Part shown: positions 7,755 to 15,635 of the stretch, one piece after another
How positions within the stretch are numbered: position 1 is the stretch's first letter
Layout: every line of letters starts with the position of its first letter
Assembly (NCBI RefSeq): GCF_020532805.1
Contig: NZ_MQTQ01000010.1
Coordinates: forward strand, 1 to 47,754
Length of the DNA: 47,754 nucleotides
Source of the DNA: Arthrobacter sp. SO5
GTDB taxonomy: Bacteria; Actinomycetota; Actinomycetes; Actinomycetales; Micrococcaceae
Direction: 5' to 3'
Position numbers and translations under genes: made by a program
Notes under the pieces: generated by a model
Told to the model about the DNA's origin: nothing
Database searches by the model: none
Seen by the model: the letters and a program-made list of their open reading frames with translations, nothing else

Positions 7755-8192
7755 TCACTCCGCTTCGAGCAATTCTTTGAGCTTGGCGAGGTCCTTCCGC
7801 ATCGCTTGGCGCATCATGGGAGCCATTACGAGATTCACGACGGCGGAGAACCCCGCCGGATTGCCCGTGTTGCGCAGGGTCATGCGGGTAGATGAGCCCC
7901 CCGCGTCAGAGAAGGTATAGGTGGTCTGCATCGGAAACGGCCCCTGCGCTGTCCGCATGACCAGCTTCCTGCCCGGATCCAGTTCGGTGAATTCGTAGAC
8001 GTAGTCCAAGGTCCTGCCCAGGAACTGCGCCCGGAACGCGAGTCTGGATCCGACGACGAGGGGCGGCGCTGATTCCCAGCTGACTTCCTTGATATTCGTG
8101 TACCACTCGGGGGCGTTCCCGGGGTCCGCGGCGAAGCCGGCCACTACCTCGCGTGGCCGGTGGATGAGGATTTCCGTTGCTACATCAACCAT
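7755..8192 (-). CDS. SRPBCC family protein
   Basis: A 145-residue SRPBCC protein beginning M-V-D-V-A-T-E-I-L-I-H-R-P-R-E-V-V-A-G-F and including the P-E-W-Y-T-N-I motif typical of this family. A ligand cannot be named. The ATG at 8192 has AAAGGAG nine bases upstream. It lies 33 bases after the SRPBCC-TIGR03086 gene on the same strand and may be the third gene of the ArsR operon, so it could share that repressor's control. Confidence 0.78.
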   Translation of the reverse strand: MVDVATEILIHRPREVVAGFAADPGNAPEWYTNIKEVSWESAPPLVVGSRLAFRAQFLGRTLDYVYEFTELDPGRKLVMRTAQGPFPMQTTYTFSDAGGSSTRMTLRNTGNPAGFSAVVNLVMAPMMRQAMRKDLAKLKELLEAE

Positions 8193-8225
8193 GGCAATCT
8201 CCTTTCGGCGGGGCATCGTCGCCGG

Positions 8226-9203
8226 TCAGATGCCGGCGACCTCGCGGCCCGTGAACGCGATGAGACGCTCCAGGCTGGCTGCCGATTCGTCCACCAGGGT
8301 CTCCTCGGCGAAGGTGGTGCCGCGCATCTGCGGGCGGATGGTGTTCCGCGCGAGGCCCAGCACATAATCGGAGAGCACGGGCGATACGGCAAGGTCCTGC
8401 CCGGTGGCATTGGCGAAATCCCAGGCGTGGACCAGCAGCTCCAGGTTGAGGATGTTCGCGACCAGCGTGGCTGGAAGCTCGGCGAAGCCCATATCCAGGC
8501 TTCCTGCCAGGCCGTGGGCGCGGAAAGCTTCCAGCGTGTCCTGCGCGGCGTCTGCAATCCGCGCCTCCGGCGACGCCGCCGGCCGATCGGCGACCGACAC
8601 GCCGAGGGCCTTGCCGATCGAGGCAATGGATCCGAAGAGATGCTCCAGCAGTCCGTGAACCGTGAAGTCCTCGCACGGGGTGGCCAGCTCCATGTCCGAG
8701 GGCTTGAGCCCGCGGAGGATGCGCTGGGCCGCGGCAAGGGCGGCCTCGGCGCTGGCGAGTTCGTCGATGGGGTCCGGGGCGGCCGACCACTCGTCGGGGC
8801 CGGCATCTCCGTGCGCGGCCAGCTGCACCAGGCGTGCCAGGAAATGGGTCCAGCCCTCGGCATGCATGACTTCCTGTTCCGGGGTCAGGCCCTCGTGGAT
8901 CAGCTGGACGGTTGTTCCGCCGTCGACGGCCTCCAGGTTCACCCGCACCGTCGAGGCGCCCGGCGGCAGTTGGCCGTCACCCTCCCAGCCCCAGGTGTAG
9001 ACCACCCGCTTTCCGGGCTCGATTTCCGTGAAGGTTCCCATCGCCACGTGGCCGGGAGTGACGGTCCAGCGGTATTCCCCGCCGACGCGAAGGTCCACCC
9101 TCGCCGCCACGGTTTTCCAGCGGCGGAGCCTCTCCGGCTCTGTGAGGAGCGCAAATGCGGCATCCGGATCCACCGGGAGGAAGACGGTTTTGTTGAATGA
9201 CAT
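8226..9203 (-). CDS. Two-domain SRPBCC (AHSA1-like) + TIGR03086 (DinB-like) protein
   Basis: A 325-residue fusion. Residues 1-130 form an AHSA1-type SRPBCC domain (G-G-E-Y-R-W-T-V-T-P-G, V-Y-T-W-G-W-E-G). The rest matches the TIGR03086 family, a four-helix DinB-like domain related to mycothiol-dependent maleylpyruvate isomerase (A-T-P-C-E-D-F-T-V-H-G-L-L-E-H-L; L-L-V-H-A-W-D-F-A-N-A-T-G). The first half could bind a small ligand; the second half hints at thiol-dependent chemistry. The gene starts inside the ArsR stop (TGATG), so the two are translationally coupled. Neither substrate nor thiol is known. Confidence 0.78.
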   Translation of the reverse strand: MSFNKTVFLPVDPDAAFALLTEPERLRRWKTVAARVDLRVGGEYRWTVTPGHVAMGTFTEIEPGKRVVYTWGWEGDGQLPPGASTVRVNLEAVDGGTTVQLIHEGLTPEQEVMHAEGWTHFLARLVQLAAHGDAGPDEWSAAPDPIDELASAEAALAAAQRILRGLKPSDMELATPCEDFTVHGLLEHLFGSIASIGKALGVSVADRPAASPEARIADAAQDTLEAFRAHGLAGSLDMGFAELPATLVANILNLELLVHAWDFANATGQDLAVSPVLSDYVLGLARNTIRPQMRGTTFAEETLVDESAASLERLIAFTGREVAGI

Positions 9204-9523
9204 CAGATTGTCCCTTGCGATGTTGGGGGGCGGAGCCGGCCGGCGTCGGACACCAGCAGGTCCAGTTCGTTTGTCCAGAAAGAGTCAAATTGTTCACGCA
9301 GCCGGACCATTCCTGCCGTGTCCAGGCGGTAATACCTGTTCCTGCCGTCCTTCCGGGCGGAGACCAGCCCCACGTCGCACAGCAGCAGCAGGTGCTGGGA
9401 GATGGCCGACCGGCTGACCGGAAAATGCGCGGAGAGCTCGGTCACGGTCCTCTCCCCCTCAGCCAGCAGCCGAAGGAGTGTGCGCCTGTTCGGCTCCGCA
9501 GCTACTTCCAGAAGATCAGGCAC
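9203..9523 (-). CDS. ArsR-family transcriptional repressor
   Basis: About 106 residues with a complete winged-helix core: A-A-E-P-N-R-R-T-L-L-R-L-L, T-V-T-E-L-S-A-H-F, the recognition helix S-R-S-A-I-S-Q-H-L and a wing R-K-D-G-R-N-R-Y-Y-R-L. No metal-binding cysteine pair of the ELCVCDL type is present, so it probably senses a small molecule rather than arsenite. I start at GTG 9523 because a perfect operator-like palindrome (9527-9554) lies immediately upstream; GTG 9544 and ATG 9565 are in frame but fall in or beyond the palindrome. It is coupled to the SRPBCC-TIGR03086 gene. Confidence 0.8.
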   Translation of the reverse strand: MPDLLEVAAEPNRRTLLRLLAEGERTVTELSAHFPVSRSAISQHLLLLCDVGLVSARKDGRNRYYRLDTAGMVRLREQFDSFWTNELDLLVSDAGRLRPPTSQGTI

Positions 9524-9526
9524 ACT

Positions 9527-9554
9527 CAATACGTTAGCGCTCACTAACGTATTG
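9527..9554. promoter_or_regulatory. Operator-like palindrome between ArsR and SulP genes
   Basis: Perfect 11-base arms, CAATACGTTAG and CTAACGTATTG, flank a 6-base spacer. It overlaps the likely -10 region of the arsR-type gene and lies 26 bases upstream of the -10 of the divergent SulP gene. Length, symmetry and position fit an ArsR dimer site, so autorepression is expected and control of SulP is possible. Confidence 0.75.
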
Positions 9555-9580
9555 CACAAGTCCATTCATCCGATCCGGGC

Positions 9581-9586
9581 TACGCT
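9581..9586 (+). promoter_or_regulatory. -10 element of leaderless SulP gene
   Basis: TACGCT, then GGCATC, then the GTG start at 9593. There is no purine-rich ribosome site, so the mRNA probably begins at the GTG. Confidence 0.6.
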
Positions 9587-9592
9587 GGCATC

Positions 9593-11287
9593 GTGCAGAG
9601 CAAGTGGACGCGGGCCGTCCCGCCGGGCATCCGCCTCGTCCGCGGGTATCGATGGCCCTGGCTGAAATCCGATCTGGCCGCCGGGGCTGCCCTCAGCGCG
9701 GCGCTCATTCCGGCCGGCATGGCGTATGCCGAAGCCGCGGGCCTGCCGGCGGTCACCGGACTCTACGCCTCAGTGGTTCCGCTCCTGGTTTACGCCTTGT
9801 TCGGGCCGTCCCGAGTCCTGATCCTGGGCCCGGACTCGAGCCTCGCACCGATGATCGCGGCCGCCGTGCTGCCCCTGGCCGCGAGAGGTTCGGACCACGC
9901 GGTGGCACTGGCCGGCATCCTGTCCCTGCTGATCGGCATGTTCCTCCTCTCCGGGCGGGTCCTGAGGCTGGGGTTCGTCACCGGCCTGCTGTCCAAGCCC
10001 ATCCGGGTCGGGTACCTCAACGGCATCGCCGTCGCCGTTATACTCAGCCAGCTGCCAAAGCTGCTCGGAATACCGTCCCAGGGCGGCTCGCTGCTGGACA
10101 ACGCCGGCGGCACCGCCCGCGCGGTGTTGCAGGGGGAGATCAATCCGCTCGCCTTACTGTTCGGTGTCGCGTCAATCGCCCTCATCGTCGGCTTCCGCTA
10201 CCTGCCGTGGAAGATACCCGGCGTGCTGATCGCCGTCGTGGCTGCCACGGCGCTTACCGCCGCCCTGGACCTGACGGCGGCGCTGCCCACTGTGGGGGCG
10301 CTGCCTCGCGGGCTTCCGGCGCCCGCCCTCGGCGGAGTCAGCCTGGCTGAAGTTCTCGCCCTGCTTGGCCCGGCGGCCGGCATCGCGCTGATCGCTTTCG
10401 CGGATACCTCGGTGCTCTCGAAGAGCCTTGCCGCCAGACAGGGCAGCGAGGTGAACGGGAACCAGGAAATGGCCGCCCTGGGCCTGGCGAATGTGGGCAG
10501 CGGGCTGTTCGGCGGTTTCCCGGTCTCCGGCAGCACATCGCGCACCCCGATCGCCCTCCAGGCCGGCGCGCGCAGTCCCGCCAGCGGTGTGGTGGCGGCC
10601 GTTCTGGTGGTGATCTTCATGCTGGTTGCGCCCGGCGTGACAACGTTCCTGCCCTCCAGCGTGCTGGCCGGCGTCGTGATTGTTGCGGCGGTCTCACTCC
10701 TTGATGTGAAGACATTTCTTCGGCTGCTCAAGGTGAGCAGGACTGAGGCTGCCTTGCTGGCCGCGACATTCCTGGGGGTGGCGATGATCGGCGTGCTGCA
10801 AGGCATCGTGCTGGCGATCGGCCTGTCTCTGATCGCCTTTGTGCGCCGCGCCTGGGACCCCTACCGCACGGAGTTGGGCAGCGTGGAGGATGTTCCCGGC
10901 TACCACGACCTGAGCCGGCACCCTGAGGGCCAGCGCATCCCGGGACTCGTCATTGCACGCTTCGATGCCCCGTTGTTCTTCGCGAACGGAGCCGTCTTCA
11001 CCGAACACCTCCGCACGCTGGTAGCGGGGGCGCCGGGGCCGGTGCGGTGGGTGATCGTGGCCTCCGAGGCCATCACCGATCTCGACACCACCGCACTGGA
11101 TGACCTCGTGGCGCTTGATGACGAACTCGCCAAGCGCGGGGTCAGCCTCGTCTTTGCGGAAATGAAGGGCCCCATCAAGGACCGTCTGATCCGTTTCGGC
11201 GTCAGCAGCCGCTTTGGACCGGACCACTTCTTCCCCACCGTCAACAGCGCGGTGCGAAGCTACAAGAAGATCTTCGACCTGGAATAG
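9593..11287 (+). CDS. SulP-family inorganic anion transporter with STAS domain
   Basis: A 564-residue inner-membrane transporter. The first ~400 residues hold many hydrophobic helices, including the SulP landmarks A-L-I-P-A-G-M-A-Y-A-E-A-A-G-L-P and G-L-Y-A-S-V-V-P in the first helices and the F-G-G-F-P-V-S-G-S-T-S-R-T loop. The last ~120 residues form a cytosolic STAS domain (V-I-A-R-F-D-A-P-L-F-F-A-N; A-I-T-D-L-D-T-T-A-L-D-D-L). The family moves sulfate, bicarbonate or similar anions; the substrate is not readable. The GTG at 9593 is a probable leaderless start. It is divergent from the ArsR-type repressor and could be controlled through the shared palindrome. Confidence 0.88.
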   Translation: MQSKWTRAVPPGIRLVRGYRWPWLKSDLAAGAALSAALIPAGMAYAEAAGLPAVTGLYASVVPLLVYALFGPSRVLILGPDSSLAPMIAAAVLPLAARGSDHAVALAGILSLLIGMFLLSGRVLRLGFVTGLLSKPIRVGYLNGIAVAVILSQLPKLLGIPSQGGSLLDNAGGTARAVLQGEINPLALLFGVASIALIVGFRYLPWKIPGVLIAVVAATALTAALDLTAALPTVGALPRGLPAPALGGVSLAEVLALLGPAAGIALIAFADTSVLSKSLAARQGSEVNGNQEMAALGLANVGSGLFGGFPVSGSTSRTPIALQAGARSPASGVVAAVLVVIFMLVAPGVTTFLPSSVLAGVVIVAAVSLLDVKTFLRLLKVSRTEAALLAATFLGVAMIGVLQGIVLAIGLSLIAFVRRAWDPYRTELGSVEDVPGYHDLSRHPEGQRIPGLVIARFDAPLFFANGAVFTEHLRTLVAGAPGPVRWVIVASEAITDLDTTALDDLVALDDELAKRGVSLVFAEMKGPIKDRLIRFGVSSRFGPDHFFPTVNSAVRSYKKIFDLE

Positions 11288-11339
11288 CCGGGCCTCGGCC
11301 GGCCACGCCGGTGATGCTGCCCGCGGCCGCTTCGGTGGG

Positions 11340-11401
11340 GTCGACGACGCCGGGCGCGGCGTTCTTCTTGACGGATTCCATCCCCGCCCGGCGCCGTCGA
11401 C
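11340..11401. repeat. Large inverted repeat between SulP and DUF5129 genes
   Basis: Arms GTCGACGACGCCGGGCG (11340-11356) and CGCCCGGCGCCGTCGAC (11385-11401) pair at 16 of 17 positions around a 28-base loop. It ends 18 bases before the -10 hexamer of the DUF5129 gene. It may terminate SulP transcription or be a regulator site. Confidence 0.55.
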
Positions 11402-11419
11402 GCGGCCGGAAGCAGGCAC

Positions 11420-11425
11420 TACGCT
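11420..11425 (+). promoter_or_regulatory. -10 element of leaderless DUF5129 gene
   Basis: TACGCT, then CAACAA, then the ATG at 11432; no ribosome site is present. Confidence 0.6.
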
Positions 11426-11431
11426 CAACAA

Positions 11432-12889
11432 ATGGGAATCATGCGGAAAGTGCTCGGCGTCCTGATCCTGGTGATGATCGGGCTCCTGGGCGCCGTGCCG
11501 GCGGCGCTGGCTGTCCGGCCGGTCGACGTCGTCGTAGAGGACCGGGCAGGTGTCCTGGACCGCAACACGCTCCTGCCCGCTGTACAGGGCATGGAGTTCT
11601 ATCAGCCCACCAAGGTGGCTGTGTATACCTACAACGGCTCGGCGGAAGAGAACCTCAACGAGGAGGTCCTGCGCTTTGCCCGGGCCGAGCACCCGGAGTG
11701 GATCAGCGCGGACGGGCAGAAGTGGGCGGACGGGCTGTTTATCTTCGCGCTGGACCCGGTGGGCCGGCACGTCGGAACGTACATGGGCGAGGACCGGAAG
11801 GTCTCCCCCGCGCAACGCGACGACATCCAGAACGCCGCCAAGGAACTGCTGCGCGACGCCCAGTGGACGGACGGCACGATTGCCGGAATCGAACGCGGCG
11901 CGGAGTTGATAAATCAGCCCTGGTACCGGTCCACCGCCTTCCTGGTGACGGCCTGGTTGACGGTGGCGGCCGCCGTCGCCGGCGCCGGCACCTGGCTGAT
12001 AGTCCGCTGGCGGACCAGGGTGGGCAGCCGCAAGGAACTGGCCCGCGCCGATGCCAGCTACTCGAACGTCAGCATGGACCTGGAGGTTACCGAGCTCAAC
12101 GCCGGCACCATCCCGGAGTCCTCCCGCTATGGCAGCACCGTCCTGGAGAAGCACCGCACCTTCCTGGCGAAGTACAACCGGGCCACCGGGCTCGCCAACC
12201 AGGTCCACGGCATGTCTGCCAGGGACCTGAGCCGGCGCCCGAACCTGAAAGTGGTCCGGGAATTCGCAGATTCCGCGGCCGAGCTCGACGCGTTGGATGA
12301 CGTCATCGCGGACACCAACGCCCTGCTCAACCGTGGCTCCGCGTGGGCGTCGGCCTGGGACCGGCAGCTGGCGCCCTTCCGCACCGACCTCGGCGCCCTC
12401 GAACAGATGCTCAGCCGGCCCCACGCAGAAGGAGAGTCCGCGAGCGCGGCGGCGCTCAGGTCTTTCCGGGATGAGAGCCACCGGGAGCTCGAGCGGTGGA
12501 CCGCGGAAATTTCGGACGGGACGATCACGCCCGAAACGGCCCTGGACCGGTTGCGGGACGCGCGATCGCACCTCTCAGAGCTGTTGAAGAACCACGCAGA
12601 CACCGTCATCGAGGGCTTCGCCAAAAACGAGAAGGAGGCCGGCCTCATGCGCCGGCAGATGGAGAGCGCCCAGGCCGGTACGAAAGCCAAGTACGGCCGC
12701 ACCTATGAGCCCAGCATCCTGGGCACGGTCTACCCGTCCTACTATTTCTTCTCGGTGCCCACCTTCAATTCCGGCTTTAACACAGGCGTCAGCTCGGTCA
12801 GCAGCACCCGCGGCGGGGACGGCGGTACCACGGGTTACGGGAGCACCGGCGGAAGCTTCTCAGGCTCCGGCAGCTCGTCGAGCTTCTAG
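11432..12889 (+). CDS. DUF5129 family membrane-anchored protein (TPM-like)
   Basis: A 485-residue protein. Residues 1-27 form a signal peptide or anchor (ending A-A-L-A), followed by a TPM-like extracytoplasmic domain with V-V-V-E-D-R-A-G-V-L-D. A second membrane helix lies at about 168-190. The next ~250 residues are helical and charged, and the tail is rich in glycine and serine. The architecture matches DUF5129, found in Micrococcaceae; the cell-envelope role is unknown. The hydrophilic Gly-Ser tail resembles those of TPM-domain (YgcG-like) proteins. It probably starts leaderless and stands alone. Confidence 0.75.
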   Translation: MGIMRKVLGVLILVMIGLLGAVPAALAVRPVDVVVEDRAGVLDRNTLLPAVQGMEFYQPTKVAVYTYNGSAEENLNEEVLRFARAEHPEWISADGQKWADGLFIFALDPVGRHVGTYMGEDRKVSPAQRDDIQNAAKELLRDAQWTDGTIAGIERGAELINQPWYRSTAFLVTAWLTVAAAVAGAGTWLIVRWRTRVGSRKELARADASYSNVSMDLEVTELNAGTIPESSRYGSTVLEKHRTFLAKYNRATGLANQVHGMSARDLSRRPNLKVVREFADSAAELDALDDVIADTNALLNRGSAWASAWDRQLAPFRTDLGALEQMLSRPHAEGESASAAALRSFRDESHRELERWTAEISDGTITPETALDRLRDARSHLSELLKNHADTVIEGFAKNEKEAGLMRRQMESAQAGTKAKYGRTYEPSILGTVYPSYYFFSVPTFNSGFNTGVSSVSSTRGGDGGTTGYGSTGGSFSGSGSSSSF

Positions 12890-12938
12890 GGGCCCGGGCC
12901 TCCCGCGCGGCAATTCCGCCTCCCGGTGCACAGGACCG

Positions 12939-13130
12939 TCAGGTCCTTCCGTGGCGCTCGACGACGAAATCGCCGCCGGGAAACATGATCGTCTCGTGAC
13001 CGTCGTCGAACCGTACATGGTACGGCGGCGCTCCGTCCGCTCCCTTGACCTCGAGGATCTCACCGTGCCGGTCCGAGGATTCGACCGTGGTGCCGCGGAT
13101 GACGATGCGGTCTCCTGTGGCTGCTTTCAT
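12939..13130 (-). CDS. DUF1918 family small protein
   Basis: A 63-residue protein with the DUF1918 pattern: G-D-R-I-V-I-R-G-T at the start, R-H-G-E-I-L-E-V, then P-P-Y-H-V-R-F-D-D-G-H-E and V-F-P-G-like (I-M-F-P-G-G-D). These proteins form a small SH3-like barrel; their function is unknown. The ATG at 13130 follows GGGAGG at 8 bases; an in-frame GTG at 13139 is too close to that site. Confidence 0.85.
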   Translation of the reverse strand: MKAATGDRIVIRGTTVESSDRHGEILEVKGADGAPPYHVRFDDGHETIMFPGGDFVVERHGRT

Positions 13131-13205
13131 GGCATTCACCTCCCTTCTCCAGCGTACGTTTGCCGCTTCCCGGGGGAAAGAGCCTGCGGCGACAAGAGGC
13201 CGGGG

Positions 13206-14297
13206 TCAGAAGACCCCGGCGGTGACCGTCCTGGTCAACTCCTGGATGACCCGGGTGCGCGCAGCCATATCCGAGGTGTCCTTGCCCAGGGTGTAGACGA
13301 CAAAGACGCAGGCGCGCTCCCGCCCAACCAGGATGCTTGCGTCATGCAGGTTGCCGAAGAGCAGGCCATATTTGTGGAAGACGCTGATGCCAGCCGGTAC
13401 CGCCGCCGGGATCAGCGCTTCGTAGTTGGTGTTCCGCATGTAGGACAGCAACTGGGCGGTGTTCTCCGCGTTGAGTAACCGGCCGCTGTAGAGCAGGTGC
13501 AGCGTCCTGGCCGTTTCGGCCGGCGTCAGGGTGTTCATGGTGCGGTCGTAGCTGATCCCGATCGACGACGCATAGTCGGTCAGACCCGCCTGGCCGACGG
13601 CGCCCATGATCAGCGCCCAGGATTCATTGTTGCTCTGCTGCACCATCTGCCGGATCTGAACGCCCGCCGTGGACACCCCCATCCGGGCCCCCAGCGAGGC
13701 CCGGCCGGTTTCCACCAGATGGTAGTAAGACGCCGCAGCGAGGATCTTCGCCGTGCTGGCGGCGACAAACTTGGCTTTCACCCCGTATTCGTGGACCACG
13801 CCGTCGGTCACGTCAATCAGCGCAACGCCCACCTGGTAGCGGCTGTTGGCCCCGATGACGGCATTGATCCGGGCGTCCATTTTCGGACTGATGCGCGGGA
13901 CTGCGGCAGCCGGAACGACGGCGGCCGGCGCCGCCGTCGACTTCGCGTTTGCCATTGCCGCCGCACTTGCCTTTGCCTTTGCCGTCGGCGCCGCCCTCAC
14001 CTTCGCCCTCGGCGAGGATGCTCCAGTTGACGGGTGCGCAGGCGCTGAAGGCACTGAATGCTCCCCCGGAGCGGAGAGGGCAGCCTCGGGCGGCGTAACT
14101 GCATCTGCCGGCACCCTCGCCTGGATGGCAACGTAGAAGCTGGTTGCCGAGATGAGCGCCAGCACGGCGGCGGCCGCAGTCGGCAGCTGGGGGCGGATCC
14201 TGACCGTGACCGTCCGCGGCGGCCGGGCTGGGCGGCTGACGGCGTCCGGTCTGTGGCGGCCGGAACCGTAGTGGCGGCCGGGTCCCTCGGGCTCCAT
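13206..14297 (-). CDS. Secreted serine hydrolase, class A beta-lactamase-like
   Basis: A 363-residue protein. A basic, proline-rich cytosolic N-terminus is followed by one membrane helix at about 38-56 and a long Ala/Pro/Lys-rich linker. The catalytic domain starts near 130. It has S181-T-A-K184 (the S-x-x-K motif), S-N-N in Q-Q-S-N-N-E-S-W, and H-K-Y-G in place of K-T-G. The fold is that of beta-lactamase/D-Ala-D-Ala carboxypeptidase, acting outside the membrane. The lack of a class A omega-loop E-x-x-x-N signature suggests a wall enzyme or unusual hydrolase rather than a true lactamase. Antibiotic hydrolysis should not be assumed. Confidence 0.72.
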   Translation of the reverse strand: MEPEGPGRHYGSGRHRPDAVSRPARPPRTVTVRIRPQLPTAAAAVLALISATSFYVAIQARVPADAVTPPEAALSAPGEHSVPSAPAHPSTGASSPRAKVRAAPTAKAKASAAAMANAKSTAAPAAVVPAAAVPRISPKMDARINAVIGANSRYQVGVALIDVTDGVVHEYGVKAKFVAASTAKILAAASYYHLVETGRASLGARMGVSTAGVQIRQMVQQSNNESWALIMGAVGQAGLTDYASSIGISYDRTMNTLTPAETARTLHLLYSGRLLNAENTAQLLSYMRNTNYEALIPAAVPAGISVFHKYGLLFGNLHDASILVGRERACVFVVYTLGKDTSDMAARTRVIQELTRTVTAGVF

Positions 14298-14523
14298 CGG
14301 ATCTCATCCCCGGCACAGCGAAGAGAGCCGGACAAGTGCTGCTGCCAAGGGCGCGTTCGCAGGCATGCTCCTCCTCCGAAGGTAAGAACCGCGGTGCGGT
14401 GGGTGTCAAAGTCTCTGCATTCTGCTCCGTGCCGGATCCGGGCGCAAGGCGTTGAACTTGGGAAAACCTTGGACCAGCACCCGGCGCCAGCTTTCGGCGC
14501 GCCAGCTCCCAGCGCGCCAGCCC

Positions 14524-14721
14524 TCAGCGCACCACGATCTGGAGGCCCAGGACATTGGTCACGGCCACCACGGCTTGCAGGGAGGGGTTGCCGGAGGCCT
14601 TCTCGATCGCCCGCACGGTCCGCACGGAGGTCCCGGCAAGCTTCGCCAGGTCTTCCTGCGTCATGCCTGCGTTCTTCCGGGCCGTCCGGATCATTGCCGC
14701 AATCGACGCCACATCACGCAT
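14524..14721 (-). CDS. XRE-family helix-turn-helix regulator
   Basis: A 65-residue protein that is a single Cro/C1-type HTH domain: I-R-T-A-R-K-N-A-G-M-T-Q-E-D-L-A-K-L-A-G-T-S-V-R-T-V-R-A-I-E. It resembles HipB-type antitoxins in size and in its last strand (G-L-Q-I-V-V-R), but no hipA gene adjoins it. GGAGGGGAG lies 6-7 bases before the ATG. The 226 bases downstream to the serine hydrolase start and the 222 bases upstream to the next gene hold short G/C-rich repeats and no recognised gene. Confidence 0.78.
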   Translation of the reverse strand: MRDVASIAAMIRTARKNAGMTQEDLAKLAGTSVRTVRAIEKASGNPSLQAVVAVTNVLGLQIVVR

Positions 14722-14943
14722 TGGATGCTCCCCTCCGGCAGGACGCTGCCGGTGCCGGCAGCCCAGACTCTTTCAGGGTGGCCCACCGTGCGTCATTCGG
14801 CAAGATGCTGCCGGTATCGCGCGCAGTGTGGTTCTGCCTTTCGGCCCTTCCGTTCGGTGCTGCCCTTAGGTGCTGCCCTGCCCCTCCCGCGGCCTGCGGC
14901 GTACGCTGGGGACGGAAACCCTGGCCCCTGAAGGAGCACGCCG

Positions 14944-15507
14944 ATGCGCAAGGTCATCCTGATGATGCAAGTGTCCCTGGACGGCTATATCGAAGGGCCG
15001 GACCAGGACATCAGCTGGCACCAGGTCGACGAGGAACTGCACCGCCACTTCAACGATGAGCTCCGGCAGATGGGCGGCTTCCTCAACGGCCGCGTCACCC
15101 ACGAACTGATGGCTGACTTTTGGCCCACGGCCGACGCGGACCCCACAAGCAGCCCAACCATGGTCGAGTTCGCCGGAATCTGGCGGGACATGCCCAAGAC
15201 CGTATACTCCAGGACCCTGGGCAACGCCGGCTGGAATACCACGGTGGTCCGCGACGTCGCCGTCGAGGAGGTCCTGCAACTCAAGCAACAGCCGGGCGGT
15301 GACCTCTCGCTCGGCGGTTCCGACCTCGCGGCGTCCTTCAGGCGGCTGGGCCTGATAGATGAGTTCCGAATTTACGTCCACCCGGTCCTGATCGGGCGGG
15401 GCAAACCGCTCTTCCAGGAGACGGACGCCACGACGGGGTTGCGGCTGCTGGAGAGCCGCACGTTCGGCAACGGGGTAGTGCTGCTGCGCTACGCCCCGCA
15501 GTCCTAA
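14944..15507 (+). CDS. Dihydrofolate reductase/RibD C-terminal family protein
   Basis: A 187-residue protein of the DHFR-like fold: R-K-V-I-L-M-M-Q-V-S-L-D-G-Y-I-E-G-P at the N-terminus, G-R-V-T-H-E-L-M, the G-G-S-D-L-A nucleotide loop and H-P-V-L-I-G-R-G-K-P-L-F. Members reduce a pterin, riboflavin precursor or unrelated substrate with NADPH; genes of this type standing alone are mostly uncharacterised. AAGGAGC lies before the ATG. Confidence 0.82.
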   Translation: MRKVILMMQVSLDGYIEGPDQDISWHQVDEELHRHFNDELRQMGGFLNGRVTHELMADFWPTADADPTSSPTMVEFAGIWRDMPKTVYSRTLGNAGWNTTVVRDVAVEEVLQLKQQPGGDLSLGGSDLAASFRRLGLIDEFRIYVHPVLIGRGKPLFQETDATTGLRLLESRTFGNGVVLLRYAPQS

Positions 15508-15635
15508 GCCGGCTGTACCGCTGCCGGCACGGCTTCAACGTGCCCGGCCGCACTTCTTACGCGTTTCTTAACGGCGTGGCGGGAAGGTAGTTGCAGGCGC
15601 CGACCGCGCGCACTGCCCCCGAGCCTGAGGATCCC

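Noticed and set aside
10694..12571. A 625-codon open frame on the minus strand
   Set aside because: It lies opposite the SulP and DUF5129 genes, crosses their boundary, and has the Arg/Gly/Pro-heavy makeup of an antisense frame in high-GC DNA.
13206..14297. An antibiotic-resistance beta-lactamase
   Set aside because: S-x-x-K and S-N-N are present, but K-T-G is K-Y-G and the class A Glu motif is not evident, so resistance is not supported.
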